This document shows positions 15,904 through 25,224 of a stretch of 64,000 bases of DNA, in pieces. Numbering within the stretch: the first letter of the stretch is position 1; every line of letters begins with the position of its first letter. The translations under genes and the position numbers were made by a program. Under the pieces are notes generated by a model, which was not told the DNA's origin, did no database searches, and saw only the letters and a program-made list of their open reading frames with translations. The stretch lies in contig NZ_CP055156.1 of the NCBI RefSeq assembly GCF_014217805.1, positions 5,710,585 through 5,774,584 of the forward strand, written 5' to 3'. The DNA is from Adhaeribacter swui. Its GTDB lineage: Bacteria > Bacteroidota > Bacteroidia > Cytophagales > Hymenobacteraceae.

Positions 15904-18036
15904 TTAATTAAAAGAATAGCGCATCTGCAACCGAACATCTTCCCGTTGGTTGCCCTGGATTTCTTCTAACCCGGAGCCAATAGTTTTTTGCCGGCGGTAC
16001 TGGGTGGCTGCGTATTTCACCCAAAAATCCAAGTGCGCGCCCGCCTTAAACTGCGTTAAAAAGTAGTAATGCGTACCGATGCCGCTTAGCGCCGGTACCG
16101 AAAAGGCATAAAGTACATCGCGTTCTATGCTGTATTGCCGGTTATCATAGTCGTCGGTATCGAATAACCCGTACCGGGTACTAAATTGCCACTTTCTTAA
16201 ATCCAGGTTGAGGTCCTGAGCCATAAAATAACCTTGCGTGGCTTTTCCTTCCAGCGTAAAAGTGCTTTTTTGTACCCGCGAGCGCAGGTTCAGTTTAGGC
16301 ATGGGCGTATAATCCAGGTAAAGTAAAAAACTGTGCCGGATGGCCGGACTAACAAAATCTATTTGTTGCGTTATAACCGGCGCATTGCGCCCTTTATTTT
16401 CGGTGCGGAATTGCGCGTAAAGCACCGCGGTTTTCGTGGGTTTGTATTGCAACCGCACCAGGCTTTCGTGCCCCGAAGAAGGCGCATCTACCCGGTATTT
16501 TAACCACGGAAAAGTAAAAATATCGTGGTAGGCGGTAAGTTCCCATTGGGCTAATGGCTTTACTTTTAAGCCAAAGTACCAACCCCGCTCGTTGTTGTTG
16601 CGGGTATTTTCGCCAAAAGCATTGCCATAGAACGAGTGAAAGTTGCGGCCATAATTCCGGTACAGTATGGATGTTTCTACCTGGGCCGACAAACTGGCTA
16701 AAAGGCCGTTTATAGTTCCCCATCCGCCGGATGCGGACCGGGCAGTTTCACCGAAAAAATTTAAATTTTGCCAATTATAGGAATAATGCGTACCTACATT
16801 GGTTAGCTGCTGACCGGTAAAATCGAACTGATTATATTGTCTTTGGAGCGGTTGCCGGGCAGCACTGTATTGTGTGCGCAAGGCAGTTACCCCAATCGTC
16901 AAAGGCGTTTTTTGATCCCGGAAAATTACGTTGCCGCCAATTACCTGTTCGGCTATCCGGTGTTTAGAGTTAATTTCAGTTAAGGTGCGGTGAAAGCCCG
17001 TGGCCTGGATAGAAGAAAAAGAATCATCGATTTCCTCTGTTTGCGTTATAATAGTATCATTGCCAGTTTGCACATTGCCATCCAGGTTTTTACGCGAGTA
17101 AAAGGTTGTTACTTCCCAGGCACCTAATTTATACGTGAAAGCGCCACCCCGGAAAAAAGTGGACTCCAGCACCGACGTATAAGGCCGGATACCCAAATTA
17201 CTTCGGCGTAAGGCAGTAATGGTTTCGGCTCCTTTGCCCACAGCAAACCCGCCGGCCAATAACAATCCCTGGCCAAACTGCACCTGGTAATCGCCTAAGG
17301 CTAGAGTTTTAAATTTTCCTTGATTATACAATTGCAAGTGGGCCGAGTAAAAATCCAGGCCGTAGCGCCGGGTGTTCTTGTCCCAGATCAATTGCTCGCC
17401 CGCATCTTTTTCGGCGGTAAACCCCACGCTATAATCACGGGCGTGGCTGTTACGGTAACGAACCAGGTACTTATTAGGTGAACCCTGGTACCGGGAAGCT
17501 ATTTTTCCGGTGCTGCTGGTATCGGGTACAGTGTAGCCTTTGCGTTGTTGTAAAGTGCGGTCGTACCGAACCAGTAAATATTGATTTTCTTCCTGCCGCA
17601 TCCGCGACCATAAAGGTTTTATTTGGGTGAGCAAGTTACCTTCCGGCACAACCACAAAGGGCAATAATTTATAAATAGTTGGCAAATCAAACCCCGGAAT
17701 AACCTGCAGTTCATAAAGCGTTAAAATTGGGCTATTCTGCTTCCGGTACTCCAAAAAACCATTCACCTGCATGGGCGTTAGAATAAACAAAGACTCCAGC
17801 TCTTCCCGGCTTGTTTTATTTAAATTAATGGGTTGCTGGTAATACTGAATCAAACTTTCGTACACATCTTCGTACTCTTGGTTGGTATTATCGGGCTGGG
17901 TTAAAAGCTCCTGAGCCAGCAACTCCAGGTTTATGGTGGGGCGCGGCATTTCCTGGGCAAAGGAAAAATGACCAGCAAAAATAAGAAAAACCACCAGACA
18001 ACGAACCAGCCATTTATTGCGGCTTATTACTTCCAT
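15904..18036 (-). CDS. Helix-hairpin-helix domain fused to a putative outer-membrane beta-barrel
   Basis: The 710-residue protein has a signal peptide (1-28, ending FSFAQ) and then a ComEA-like helix-hairpin-helix region at about 70-127 (INLNKTSREELESLF, FLEYRKQN, LYELQVIPGF, IYKLLPFV). After this come nearly 600 residues of alternating polar/aromatic strands ending in a C-terminal MRYSFN, a terminal strand typical of an outer-membrane barrel. HhH domains usually bind DNA, so the combination suggests nucleic-acid or protein binding at the outer membrane. Its start overlaps the end of the upstream PorV/PorQ-like gene by 10 bp, so the two are translationally coupled. Such proteins recur in Bacteroidota but I know of no assigned function. 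Confidence 0.75.
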   Translation of the reverse strand: MEVISRNKWLVRCLVVFLIFAGHFSFAQEMPRPTINLELLAQELLTQPDNTNQEYEDVYESLIQYYQQPINLNKTSREELESLFILTPMQVNGFLEYRKQNSPILTLYELQVIPGFDLPTIYKLLPFVVVPEGNLLTQIKPLWSRMRQEENQYLLVRYDRTLQQRKGYTVPDTSSTGKIASRYQGSPNKYLVRYRNSHARDYSVGFTAEKDAGEQLIWDKNTRRYGLDFYSAHLQLYNQGKFKTLALGDYQVQFGQGLLLAGGFAVGKGAETITALRRSNLGIRPYTSVLESTFFRGGAFTYKLGAWEVTTFYSRKNLDGNVQTGNDTIITQTEEIDDSFSSIQATGFHRTLTEINSKHRIAEQVIGGNVIFRDQKTPLTIGVTALRTQYSAARQPLQRQYNQFDFTGQQLTNVGTHYSYNWQNLNFFGETARSASGGWGTINGLLASLSAQVETSILYRNYGRNFHSFYGNAFGENTRNNNERGWYFGLKVKPLAQWELTAYHDIFTFPWLKYRVDAPSSGHESLVRLQYKPTKTAVLYAQFRTENKGRNAPVITQQIDFVSPAIRHSFLLYLDYTPMPKLNLRSRVQKSTFTLEGKATQGYFMAQDLNLDLRKWQFSTRYGLFDTDDYDNRQYSIERDVLYAFSVPALSGIGTHYYFLTQFKAGAHLDFWVKYAATQYRRQKTIGSGLEEIQGNQREDVRLQMRYSFN

Positions 18037-18848
18037 TTAAAAGAAACCGCTAACTGGTGAATACTTCCTAATACTAATTGCTGCCCAAAACCATAATCGA
18101 ACTGCAGCTGTTTTGCCTGAAATCCGGTACCAAAGGAAAACTGCTCGGTAGCGGTAGCTAAGCCGGTGCGCAAGGTAAGTTTTTCGATAATTTTGTACTC
18201 CAAACCTACTTTTATATTCGCCGGATACTCCAGTTGCTTTTCGGCTTCGGTTACTAAAAGCACTTGTTTGATGGGCCGGTACGAAAGCCCTGCCCGCATC
18301 ACGGTAGGTAAGCGTTCGTCCATAAAATCAGAGAGTTTCGCTTGATTTAAGTTAAAAATAGACGCGCCAAAAACTAAGTGCGGGATAACTTCGGATTGGC
18401 CGCCAAAAGATAGGACAACTACCTTTTTACTACCCAATTCGGCAACGCGGGTTTGCAATATATCTGCCTTTATACCCAGGTTTACCGTACCCAACCGGTG
18501 ACCAAACCCCAAGCCAATTTGTTGTTCGTTATACCATTCGTCGCCAAACCGCGAAGCATCTACGCCCCATACACCCAGCTTTTTAGTGGGAAAAACTGCT
18601 TGCAAACCCGCCGTAGAAAAAGCCGCAATATTAAACCGGTTTTCGGCAAACACTCCAATTTCGGCCTTTTTTAAAGCTGCAATTCCGGCCACATTGTTCC
18701 GGATAGCCCAAACATCCGATAAAGTTACCGCCGCACCCGATAAACCGGTAGCTCTGGCTCCAATCGGAAAAGGGTCATGCGCAGCAAACGTTTCGGAAAA
18801 TTTAAAAATTAAAAAGAAACAAAAAGTTAATCGGGTAAAAACAACCAT
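18027..18848 (-). CDS. PorV/PorQ-like outer-membrane protein
   Basis: The 273-residue protein has a signal peptide (about 1-22, ending ETFAA) and then the hallmark opening of PorV/PorQ/UPF0164 barrels: DPFPIGARATGLSGAAVTLSDVWAIRNNVAGIA. This FadL-like family forms 14-strand barrels; PorV shuttles T9SS cargo to the attachment complex. Many strands with GLG and LGIKAD patterns follow, ending FKWK. It is coupled by a 10-bp overlap to the HhH-barrel gene and likely acts with it. It could be a PorV paralogue rather than the T9SS PorV itself. Confidence 0.75.
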   Translation of the reverse strand: MVVFTRLTFCFFLIFKFSETFAAHDPFPIGARATGLSGAAVTLSDVWAIRNNVAGIAALKKAEIGVFAENRFNIAAFSTAGLQAVFPTKKLGVWGVDASRFGDEWYNEQQIGLGFGHRLGTVNLGIKADILQTRVAELGSKKVVVLSFGGQSEVIPHLVFGASIFNLNQAKLSDFMDERLPTVMRAGLSYRPIKQVLLVTEAEKQLEYPANIKVGLEYKIIEKLTLRTGLATATEQFSFGTGFQAKQLQFDYGFGQQLVLGSIHQLAVSFKWK

Positions 18849-19194
18849 ACTGTACTTTTAAAATCGAACCTGAAGTATGATAGCTTTCTAAAACTAAATG
18901 CCTAACGGAAGAAATTTGCCGTTAGGCGTTTAACTTCTATTTTGATTCTTAAAAATCAAATGTTTAAAAAAGTAAAAAGCCGGAAGTACCTGGACAATAT
19001 TGATTTAACCGGATGAACACCTTATTTTTAAAACTGATGATCATAATATTAAACCAATAATAATCCAGTAATTAATGTCTAAATACAGGTGTCTTTTTAC
19101 TTATCAAAATAGAAATAAGTAGTTTTACAACAGCTAAAAAGGCACGCCGCCGCTTGATTTTTGGTTGTAGAAGAAGGAGTTAGATTGGTAAACG
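18849..19194. other. Divergent intergenic region with orphan hairpin
   Basis: The 346-bp gap separates two genes that start outward. It contains the hairpin at 18900-18927 and otherwise AT-rich sequence without a convincing frame. No exact -7 box was found for either gene. Confidence 0.5.
18900..18927. terminator. Orphan terminator-like hairpin
   Basis: A perfect 9-bp stem (GCCTAACGG paired with CCGTTAGGC, 10-base loop), extended by A/T flanks. It lies in a divergent gap where neither neighbour needs a terminator. T tracts on both sides are weak. Confidence 0.5.
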
Positions 19195-19413
19195 ATGAAG
19201 ATCTTACAATACTTTTTATTAAGTTTAGTTTGGGTGTATCAGCGGGTGCTCTCGCCTTTAAAACCGCCTAGTTGCCGGTTTACTCCCACTTGCTCCGAAT
19301 ACGCCGCGCAAGCCTTGCACAAGCACGGCCCTATTACCGGTACTAAATTGGCCATCCGGCGATTAGCCAAATGCCACCCTTGGGGTGACAGCGGCTACGA
19401 CCCGGTGCCGTAA
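19195..19413 (+). CDS. yidD: Membrane protein insertion efficiency factor YidD
   Basis: YidD is a small inner-membrane-associated protein thought to aid YidC-dependent insertion. The 72-residue product shows the family signature: [17 protein letters not shown] amphipathic helix, then [15 protein letters not shown] with conserved cysteines and the C-terminal [13 protein letters not shown]. An AAGGAG-like ribosome site lies about 17 bases before the ATG, unusually clear for this window. It is not next to yidC, rnpA or rpmH here, as is usual in Bacteroidota. Confidence 0.95.
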   Translation: MKILQYFLLSLVWVYQRVLSPLKPPSCRFTPTCSEYAAQALHKHGPITGTKLAIRRLAKCHPWGDSGYDPVP

Positions 19414-19708
19414 CTAACCTAAAATATTAAAAATTTAAAAAATTGCGTTAACCAACCTTGCGTAGATTTATCTCATAATAACTTTATACTCCAACTTATT
19501 TTCCAAAAGTTAAACTAGCACTATGCTTGGTACCGCAACAAACGTGGCTTTACCAGAAGTTTAACCTTTTTAGCCGGAAAATTTTCTTTTTGCAGGTTTT
19601 CAGATAAGGCAATTTATCGTACCATAACAAGCTTAAAAATGTTCTATTTCGGAGATAGCTCCTGGCTATAACTACATGGAACCCAATAAACTTACAGTAC
19701 TAAAATGC

Positions 19709-20581
19709 TTACTTTACCGAATTGGTTAAGGGATTGACGTAAGTAGGTTTTGTGATAGCCCGGACCAAAATAAATAAGCCAATTATGATTAATGGGATAC
19801 TTAATAGTTGGCCGATGTTCATGCCAATGGTATTTAGCAAATAGTCTTCTTTATCTACCTGGTTTTCTTTCAAAAACTCGTAAACAAAGCGGAGGGAAAA
19901 CAAGATTACCACAAACAAGCCAAATAATAAACCGCGCGGGGTAAGTGATTTACGACGGTTCCAGAGAAAATACAAGAAAAGGAAAAGTAAGAAACTGGAT
20001 ATGGATTCGTATAACTGAGCAGGATGGCGCGGCTGCAAAGAAGCTTGAACTCCGTTTATAATTTCGTGATTTCTTTCGAATTTAAATGCCCAGGGCAAAG
20101 TGGTAGGTTTGCCAATAATTTCGGAATTAAATAAATTACCTAATCGAATAAGCGCTCCGCCCAAAGCCACCACAATCACAATCCGGTCCAAAACCCATAG
20201 ATAATCAAATTTATATTTGCGGCTGAATAAAAATAGCGAAAGCAAAATACCAATAGTGGCACCGTGACTGGCCAAGCCGCCTTCCCAAATTTTTAATATC
20301 CGGATGGGGTCACTTAAATAAACTTCGGGCTCGTAGAATAAACAATGGCCCAAACGGGCACCCAGTACGGTACCCACAATCATATATAAAGTAATTACAT
20401 CAACGTCTTGCTCTGTGCGGCCTTCGGCTTTATAAATGCGGGTTAAAATACGTTGCCCAAAAACAAAACCCAGGGCAAATAACAAACCGTACCAGCGCAA
20501 AGCAAAAAATCCAAAATCAAATATTTCCGGCGAAACATTCCAGACAATAGGGTTCCAGAGTAAAACGTTGGTTGAGATCAT
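19709..20581 (-). CDS. lgt: Phosphatidylglycerol-prolipoprotein diacylglyceryl transferase
   Basis: Lgt transfers diacylglycerol to the lipobox cysteine of prolipoproteins in the inner membrane. About seven transmembrane helices are present, with the signature RLGNLFNSEIIGKP and YGLLFALGFVFGQ early on; H is present in LASHGATIG and the substrate arginines are visible. A longer frame could begin at 20611, but the promoter box at 20599-20606 lies inside that extension, so I choose the ATG at 20581 (290 residues, MISTNVLLW). It lies downstream of nadE but is separated from it by a hairpin. Several lipoproteins in this window are likely substrates. Confidence 0.95.
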   Translation of the reverse strand: MISTNVLLWNPIVWNVSPEIFDFGFFALRWYGLLFALGFVFGQRILTRIYKAEGRTEQDVDVITLYMIVGTVLGARLGHCLFYEPEVYLSDPIRILKIWEGGLASHGATIGILLSLFLFSRKYKFDYLWVLDRIVIVVALGGALIRLGNLFNSEIIGKPTTLPWAFKFERNHEIINGVQASLQPRHPAQLYESISSFLLFLFLYFLWNRRKSLTPRGLLFGLFVVILFSLRFVYEFLKENQVDKEDYLLNTIGMNIGQLLSIPLIIIGLFILVRAITKPTYVNPLTNSVK

Positions 20582-20594
20582 AGTAAATAAGTAA

Positions 20595-20630
20595 GCGCCA
20601 AAATTACACAATTTAAGGTAATCTTGGCGC
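20595..20630 (-). terminator. nadE terminator hairpin containing the lgt promoter
   Basis: Two 13-base arms (GCGCCAAGATTAC and GTAATTTTGGCGC on the minus strand) pair at 12 of 13 positions with a 10-base loop, then a T-rich tail. The lgt -7 box TAATTTTG (20599-20606) is part of the 3-prime arm. Confidence 0.65.
20599..20606 (-). promoter_or_regulatory. -7 promoter box of lgt
   Basis: TAATTTTG on the minus strand is an exact TAnnTTTG match. It lies only 18 bp upstream of the chosen ATG, so the leader would be very short. It overlaps the hairpin at 20595-20630. Confidence 0.55.
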
Positions 20631-20664
20631 TATCTTTTAAATAAACCAAAAGGCTAGTTTTGCA

Positions 20665-22548
20665 TTAAAAATCAAGTTCTTCCTGAAAACTGCCGCTTAA
20701 TATCGGGAAACGCAGCCAGCTACGTGGGTCTAAGTTATAATCATCGAGGTGGAAAGAAGGCGCATAGCGTTCGCGTTTCCATTGATTACGCGTCCAGAGG
20801 GTAAAAAACCGTTTAATGTGCATTTTTAGCAAATCATCTGGTTCTACGCCGCGCATTTTTTCAAAAACCTGTTTGGGCGACAATCGTTCGTAAAAACCGA
20901 GCCGCTCTATTTGATTTAATATTTTGTAAGGCATCAAATCTTTTTCGTCGGTTTGGGTTTGTTCTGCGGGCCGTAACTCAGCGGTGGGTTGCAAGGCATT
21001 TACAAACCGCAAACCCGAGTAGCCTAGCTCCCGTTCGGCCCACACCAGCCATTGTCTTAAAAAATCCTTGTCAATACCAGCTAGCGGCGAAATACTGCCG
21101 GCGGTGTCACCATCCATGGTGGCATAACCTACGGCCGCTTCGCTGCGGTTAGAAGTAGCCATTAAAAGCGAGTTATTGATGTTTGCCAACATCCAGATAA
21201 CGGGAGCCCGCACCCGGGCCTGAATATTTTGTAGGGTAATATCGTCGGTTTCCCAGGTAAGTTTGCGGCCAATTGAGTTTTCTATTTTCTCGGTATATCC
21301 GGCCACTTCATCATCGATAAACCAATGGTAAAAAGTTGCCCCAATGGAATCAGCCAATCCTTTAGCCGAATTAAAAGTATCTTCGGAAGAGTTGCGGGAA
21401 GCCTGATAAGCCGTAATAAGTAATCGCTTAGTTACCGCTTTAACCTGTTCCGATTCGGATAAGGTCTTATAGTGACTAATTTCTTCGGCGGTAAATACAT
21501 TGAGCTTGGCGGCAAATTCGTCTAGTCCGATTTCACAAACCGCCCGACGAATCATTTCGGCAACGGCAATGGCACAGGCGCAGGAATCGGCACCGCCGCT
21601 TAATGATAATACAAAACCTTTGCTCCGGCTTTTGCGCAAGTAGTCGAATAAGGCTAAAGTTATAGCCGAAATAAATTCTTTAATTTCGTCGATGGGTCCG
21701 AGTTCCGTTATGGTTTCGGCGGTTGGTAGTGGTTGCGCGAAGTTTACCTCCGCCGACTCTACATCCACATTTTTAAAGCTGAGTAATACGTTCCGGGTTA
21801 TTAAGTTACCATTTTGGGCAATTAAAATTTCGCCATCGTAAATCATGCGGCCGGCTTCGTTACCCAGTAAGTTTACGTACAAGTAAGCGCATTTAAACTT
21901 TTTGGAGGCATTTAAAACTAATTTGTAACGCAAATCGGTTTTGCTCATGGCAAAATGGCTTGCACTCGGGTTTATAATTAAGTGTACCCCCTTGGTTAAA
22001 TGCCGACCAGCAGGCCGGTCTTCGTCCGAACGCCAGGCATCTTCGCAGATTTCAAAAGCAAACTTAACTCCTTGTTCTTCATAAATAATATCCCCTACCT
22101 CATACTGTTGGCCGTTCTTTTCAAAAGTATGGATGATGTTAGCGGGCCACGAGGTAAACCAACGCGGCTCATAATGCACGCCATCGTTGGCCAGAAATTG
22201 CTTCGCCGTAAAGCCAACTATTTCCCGGTTTTTAATAACGCAGGTGGTATTATAAATATGATTATTTAACCGGAGGGGTAAACCAACGCATACTACAATG
22301 TTAGCGCACCATTCCTTTACTTCCAGTAACTTTTCAAAAGCTACTTCTGGCAACCACGAACTCAGGAACATATCTTCGCAACCGTAGCCGGTTATGGCTA
22401 ATTCGGGTAAGCATAGTATTTCTACGTTCTGCGCTTGCGCCTCGGTTATGGCTCTTTTTATATTGGTTAAGTTATTCTTCCAATCCAGGGGAGTTTGGTT
22501 TAGTGCCGCTCCCGCAATTTTAAGACTTGTCTTCATGGGTTCTTTCAA
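20665..22548 (-). CDS. nadE: Glutamine-dependent NAD+ synthetase
   Basis: The last step of NAD synthesis, amidating deamido-NAD with ammonia channelled from glutamine. The 627 residues comprise an N-terminal nitrilase-type glutaminase (glutamate in LCLPELAITGYG near 48 and the nucleophile cysteine in FAFEICEDAW) and a C-terminal NAD synthase domain with the PP-loop LSLSGGADSC (about 315). The length suits the two-domain form. An alternative start at the fourth downstream codon (MKTSLKIAG, 22536) is at least as likely, since the family usually begins close to LKIAGAALNQT. A near-match -7 box (TATTTTTC, minus strand) lies just upstream. Confidence 0.95.
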   Translation of the reverse strand: MKEPMKTSLKIAGAALNQTPLDWKNNLTNIKRAITEAQAQNVEILCLPELAITGYGCEDMFLSSWLPEVAFEKLLEVKEWCANIVVCVGLPLRLNNHIYNTTCVIKNREIVGFTAKQFLANDGVHYEPRWFTSWPANIIHTFEKNGQQYEVGDIIYEEQGVKFAFEICEDAWRSDEDRPAGRHLTKGVHLIINPSASHFAMSKTDLRYKLVLNASKKFKCAYLYVNLLGNEAGRMIYDGEILIAQNGNLITRNVLLSFKNVDVESAEVNFAQPLPTAETITELGPIDEIKEFISAITLALFDYLRKSRSKGFVLSLSGGADSCACAIAVAEMIRRAVCEIGLDEFAAKLNVFTAEEISHYKTLSESEQVKAVTKRLLITAYQASRNSSEDTFNSAKGLADSIGATFYHWFIDDEVAGYTEKIENSIGRKLTWETDDITLQNIQARVRAPVIWMLANINNSLLMATSNRSEAAVGYATMDGDTAGSISPLAGIDKDFLRQWLVWAERELGYSGLRFVNALQPTAELRPAEQTQTDEKDLMPYKILNQIERLGFYERLSPKQVFEKMRGVEPDDLLKMHIKRFFTLWTRNQWKRERYAPSFHLDDYNLDPRSWLRFPILSGSFQEELDF

Positions 22549-22774
22549 CGAAAAATATACTCGCCAAGTTAAGATAAGTTTTAAAGAAGTCTTTTATGCT
22601 AATGCATTATTGGGCTATCCTGATGAAAGAAGTAGGATTTTTTTAAATTTTAAAAATTTATGATAAATAAATTGAACGCAACCTTCCCGTGAATCACGCC
22701 ATGCTTCCGGCTTGTACTACAGAACTAAAGAAATGATTATTGAAAAAATTTAAAAAAGAAATACCAGAAACGGC

Positions 22775-23494
22775 TCAAGATACCTGTAGCGCAATTAAGC
22801 CTTTTTCTGCGGCAGCTTGTTCAGCCTTTTTCTTGGAATAGCCCGTACCGGAAGCAATGGGTTGCCCATCAATGGTTACCTCGGAGGTAAACTCTGTAGT
22901 ACTACCAGATTGCTTTTGGTTAATAATATCAAACCGGACTACTTTATTCTGCGATTGCGCCCACTCGATGAGTTTAGATTTAAAATTTTTAGTAGTGGAT
23001 ACTAATTCATTTAAATCAAAATGCGGCTTAATGAGTTTATCCAGGATAAACCGCTTGGTTTCGTTGTAGCCTTTATCGAGGTAAATAGCCCCTACCAAAG
23101 CTTCTAAAGCATTCCCATTAATAGATTTATACCGCGCTAACTGGCTGGCCTGATCTACTTTAACTAAGGTGTTAATGCCAATCCGGATGGCAATGTGATT
23201 TAAAGATTCGCGGTTAACTATGCGCGAACGGATCTCTGTAAGAAAACCCTCGTCTTTATACGGGAATTTTTTGTAAAGAAAATCAGCAATTACCGCCCCC
23301 AGAATAGAATCGCCTAAAAACTCCAGCCGCTCATTGGTTTGGTGCCGTTCGCTCCCTTGGGGTTTGCCAAAAGATGTATGCGTTAGGGCCAAATGGTACA
23401 GGCGCATATTACCCGGCGTAATGCCGGTTACGCTGTAAATGGCCTTATCCAGGCCCTTGTTAAAACCAAGTATATTGCGGAATAATCGTAACAC
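22775..23494 (-). CDS. rnc: Ribonuclease III
   Basis: RNase III cuts double-stranded RNA in rRNA and mRNA processing. The 239-residue protein has the endonuclease domain (about 25-160) with the signature NERLEFLGDSILG (E58, D62) and a C-terminal dsRNA-binding domain (about 168-238, KKKAEQAAAEKGL). The second catalytic block reads GNALEALVGAIYLD, where E131 is present but asparagine 128 stands where many enzymes have a metal-binding aspartate. It is the last gene of the acpP-fabF-rnc operon, 24 bp after fabF, an arrangement common in Bacteroidota. Confidence 0.95.
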   Translation of the reverse strand: MLRLFRNILGFNKGLDKAIYSVTGITPGNMRLYHLALTHTSFGKPQGSERHQTNERLEFLGDSILGAVIADFLYKKFPYKDEGFLTEIRSRIVNRESLNHIAIRIGINTLVKVDQASQLARYKSINGNALEALVGAIYLDKGYNETKRFILDKLIKPHFDLNELVSTTKNFKSKLIEWAQSQNKVVRFDIINQKQSGSTTEFTSEVTIDGQPIASGTGYSKKKAEQAAAEKGLIALQVS

Positions 23495-23518
23495 CTAATT
23501 CAACCAAGCACTAACCAC

Positions 23519-24766
23519 TTACTGTACCTTCCGGAAAATAACCGACGTGTTGTGCCCACCAAAACCAAAAGTATTGCTAATGGCTACGTTCACTGCCCGA
23601 GTTTGTGCTTTATTAAAGGTAAAATTTAATCCGGGATCAATGGTTTCGTCGTTGGTAAAATGGTTGATGGTAGGCGGAACAATACCGTTCTGAATGGCCA
23701 GAATAGCAGCTACTGCCTCAATACCACCGGCTCCGCCAAGCAAATGCCCGGTCATACTTTTTGTGGAGCTGATATTTAATCGATACGCATGATCTCCAAA
23801 TACTTTTTGGATAGCGGTAACTTCTGCCCCATCGCCGAGCGGCGTACTGGTGCCGTGAGTATTAATGTAATCCACATCTTCCGGGCGAATATTGGCATCG
23901 CGTAGAGCATTTTGCATTACTATTACTACGCCCTCGCCGTTCGGGTCGGGAGCAGTAATGTGGTAGGCATCCGAAGATAAACCACCTCCAATAACTTCGG
24001 CGTATATTTTAGCACCTCGGGCCACGGCATGCTCGTAACTTTCCAGCACTAGAGCTCCAGAACCTTCGCCCAGTACAAAACCATCCCGGTCTTTGTCGTA
24101 CGGACGCGAAGCCGTTAAAGGATCATCATTCCGTTCACTCATGGCTTTTAACGCGTTAAAACCGCCAATGCCCGACTCGGTAATGGCCGCTTCGGAACCA
24201 CCGGTTACTATTACATCCGCCATCCCTAAACGAAGGTAATTTAGTGCGGTAACAATAGAATCGGAAGATGAAGCACAAGCCGAAGTAGTAACAAAATTTG
24301 GCCCCCGAAAACCATTCTTTATCGAAATATTGCCCGATGAACTATCGGCAATCATTTTGGGAATAAAGAAAGGATTGTACCGGGGAGTACCATCGCCACG
24401 ACCAAACTGAATAGATTCTTCTTGAAAGGTTTTTAAACCACCAATGCCCGAGCCCCAGATAACTCCTACCCGGTCGCGGTTTACATTGTCCAGAATGCCG
24501 GAATCAGCAATTGCCTCGTTACTGGCAATAATGGCAAACTGGGTAAACATATCCATTTTTCGTCCTTCTTTCCGATCGAAGTAGTCATCTGGATTGTAGC
24601 CTTTTACCTCACAAGCAAACTGCGTTTTAAACTTGCTGGCATCAAAGCGGGTAATAGGCGCAGCGCCACTCACGCCATTAGATAAGCCATTCCAATATTC
24701 CGAAACAGTATTTCCAATTGGGGTGAGTGCACCGAGTCCTGTTACTACAACTCTCTTAAGCTCCAT
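23519..24766 (-). CDS. fabF: 3-oxoacyl-ACP synthase II (KAS II)
   Basis: FabF condenses malonyl-ACP with acyl-ACP during fatty-acid elongation in the cytoplasm. The 415-residue length is standard. The catalytic triad is complete: C164 in TTSACASSSD, H304 in INTHGTSTPLGD and H341 in SMTGHLLGGAGG. The N-terminus MELKRVVVTGLGALTPIG fits the family start. It lies between acpP (67 bp upstream) and rnc, in the expected lipid operon. Confidence 0.97.
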   Translation of the reverse strand: MELKRVVVTGLGALTPIGNTVSEYWNGLSNGVSGAAPITRFDASKFKTQFACEVKGYNPDDYFDRKEGRKMDMFTQFAIIASNEAIADSGILDNVNRDRVGVIWGSGIGGLKTFQEESIQFGRGDGTPRYNPFFIPKMIADSSSGNISIKNGFRGPNFVTTSACASSSDSIVTALNYLRLGMADVIVTGGSEAAITESGIGGFNALKAMSERNDDPLTASRPYDKDRDGFVLGEGSGALVLESYEHAVARGAKIYAEVIGGGLSSDAYHITAPDPNGEGVVIVMQNALRDANIRPEDVDYINTHGTSTPLGDGAEVTAIQKVFGDHAYRLNISSTKSMTGHLLGGAGGIEAVAAILAIQNGIVPPTINHFTNDETIDPGLNFTFNKAQTRAVNVAISNTFGFGGHNTSVIFRKVQ

Positions 24767-24833
24767 AAGCGAATGTAGAGGGAGGTAAAAATAGAATAAT
24801 TTTAAAAATAGTACTTAATAAAAAAGAAAGGAA

Positions 24834-25070
24834 TTATTTGGCATGCTCTTCCAGGTAGCTGATAGCCTGGCCTACAGTAGCAATGTTTTCAGCCTGATCG
24901 TCGGGAATTGAAACGTTAAATTCTTTTTCAAACTCCATAATTAATTCTACAGTGTCTAAAGAGTCAGCACCTAAATCATTGGTGAAACTTGCTTCGGGGG
25001 TAACTTCCGACTCTTCTACTCCTAATTTATCAATGATTATTGCTTTTACTTTTTCTGCGATTTCTGACAT
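24834..25070 (-). CDS. acpP: Acyl carrier protein
   Basis: AcpP carries growing acyl chains on phosphopantetheine attached to S37 in the motif [15 protein letters not shown]. The chosen start at 25070 ([11 protein letters not shown]) gives 78 residues, the normal length. The frame opens further upstream to 25100, but the promoter box (25098-25105) overlaps that extension, so it cannot be translated from this transcript. First gene of acpP-fabF-rnc. Confidence 0.97.
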   Translation of the reverse strand: MSEIAEKVKAIIIDKLGVEESEVTPEASFTNDLGADSLDTVELIMEFEKEFNVSIPDDQAENIATVGQAISYLEEHAK

Positions 25071-25097
25071 TTTCTTAGCTTTTTTTGAAATACTGTG

Positions 25098-25129
25098 CAA
25101 ATTAATAGATTTAAATAGACAATTTCAAA
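25098..25129 (-). promoter_or_regulatory. acpP-fabF-rnc promoter
   Basis: On the minus strand a TTTG (25126-25129) is followed after 20 bp by TTAATTTG (25098-25105), one mismatch from TAnnTTTG and extended by CA. Transcription would begin near 25091. Confidence 0.6.
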
Positions 25130-25224
25130 AAAAAATATCTGAATAACTTGTGGAAAAAAGTTTTTCCAATTTTACAGCGAACTATGATTCTGAGTTTTTA
25201 ATTTTAGCCCCCCAAATATTTGTT

